A stretch of 64,000 nucleotides of DNA from Lycocorax pyrrhopterus obiensis (Eukaryota > Chordata > Aves > Passeriformes > Paradisaeidae), in contig JACSVZ010000016.1 of assembly GCA_014706295.1 (NCBI GenBank), positions 7,359,168-7,423,167 of the forward strand. Reading direction: 5' to 3'. This document shows, one piece after another, positions 63,401 through 64,000 of the stretch (the first letter of the stretch is position 1; each line of letters starts with the position of its first letter). The position numbers were made by a program, and so were the translations under genes. The notes under the pieces are model-generated. The model was not told the DNA's origin. It saw only the letters and a list, made by a program, of their open reading frames with translations, and ran no database searches.

Positions 63401-64000
63401 GATTTATTTTTTAAAGGTTCAGATTACCTTTGGGTTACATTGTGGGCTTTTTTGTACCTGTAGCTTTCTGCACAGCAGTACCACAGTGAGCTGAGTCCGT
63501 GGTGTATTTGAAATTTTCAGCACAGATTGGGAGATCTAAGCATTCTTTCACTGACTTGAACTCTGTTTCAGTGAGTTAATTCAGACGTTTTTGTGAATAT
63601 CTCTTTTCCAGCTGCATTCATCACTTGCATGGTGGGGGTATCTTACCTGTGTAAGTGTCCAGCAGTGTTGGCCTCTTTCTTCCTGGATAAAAGTGCAGTA
63701 CCCCAAACAATGATTCCAGTTTTAATGGTACTTTCCAGTCCCACGTAATCGAGACTACACGTTCTAATCGATTTGAGGCTGAAGGAAGTAGAAATAAAAG
63801 CTGAGATTGTACAGCTTGTGCAGATTTTGTACATTACAAAACCTGAGAATTCCTTCAAGATCATCTACTTAAAATACTGGTTATTTGAACCCCTTAGATT
63901 GTTACTGCCTTTGGCTGTGCTGTTAAAGAGCGTTGGTACTTCAGAAACTGGAGAGAGGTTTGGAGGGTTTTTAAATGATTTTTTAATCTCTTTTTCATTT

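Larger units (their letters stand above)
56435..64000 (+). other. PXYLP1 intron 4, 5' part
   Basis: Starts at the GTAAAA donor and runs off the window. No frame carries the expected next residues of the phosphatase domain, so the next coding exon is beyond 64000. Contents are a decayed CR1 reverse-transcriptase segment (57640-58470), a short CR1 tail (60369-60432) and AT-rich sequence with many homeodomain-like ATTA sites. Nothing else could be named. Confidence 0.85.

Noticed and set aside
1..64000. Exons of the neighbours SPSB4 or ZBTB38, tRNA genes, known microRNA hairpins, CRISPR arrays or bacterial features
   Set aside because: None were recognised on either strand. The window appears to lie within the SPSB4-PXYLP1 interval and the 5' half of PXYLP1.

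Overview
This is vertebrate nuclear DNA, and almost certainly from a bird. There are no prokaryotic features. Genes are split by GT-AG introns, there is one strong CpG island, and the recognisable interspersed repeats are copies of CR1, the dominant LINE of bird genomes. I cannot name the order or species from the sequence alone.

The one protein-coding gene I can identify is the 5' part of PXYLP1 (2-phosphoxylose phosphatase 1, formerly ACPL2), on the + strand. A CpG island (about 19861-21065) marks the promoter and a probable non-coding first exon ending at a CAG|GTAAGG donor at 20460/20461. Three coding exons follow: 34549-34627 (start codon, short cytosolic tail and membrane anchor), 55257-55418 (luminal stem) and 56308-56434 (start of the histidine phosphatase domain, with the RHGDRYP active-site motif). 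Together they encode about 122 residues, roughly a quarter of the usual ~480. Splice phases agree from exon to exon, and the rest of the gene lies beyond the right edge.

Layout: 1-19860 is intergenic DNA upstream of PXYLP1. It holds one decayed CR1 with reverse-transcriptase remnants (5980-6960), microsatellites and a striking perfect 45-bp inverted repeat with a 5-nt loop (16211-16305). 20461-34495 is intron 1, with a short CR1 tail. 34628-55256 is intron 2, with two CR1 copies, a paired dispersed repeat, a 19-bp minisatellite and an unidentified protein-like antisense open stretch. 55419-56307 is a short intron 3. 56435-64000 is the start of intron 4, with a decayed CR1 reverse-transcriptase segment and a short CR1 tail. 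In the human genome PXYLP1 lies between SPSB4 and ZBTB38; I see no exon of either here.

The observations most worth a second look are the perfect hairpin at 16211-16305, the two tiny uORFs packed directly before the PXYLP1 start codon, and the unidentified minus-strand open stretch at 35916-36356. I found no convincing new multi-gene system.
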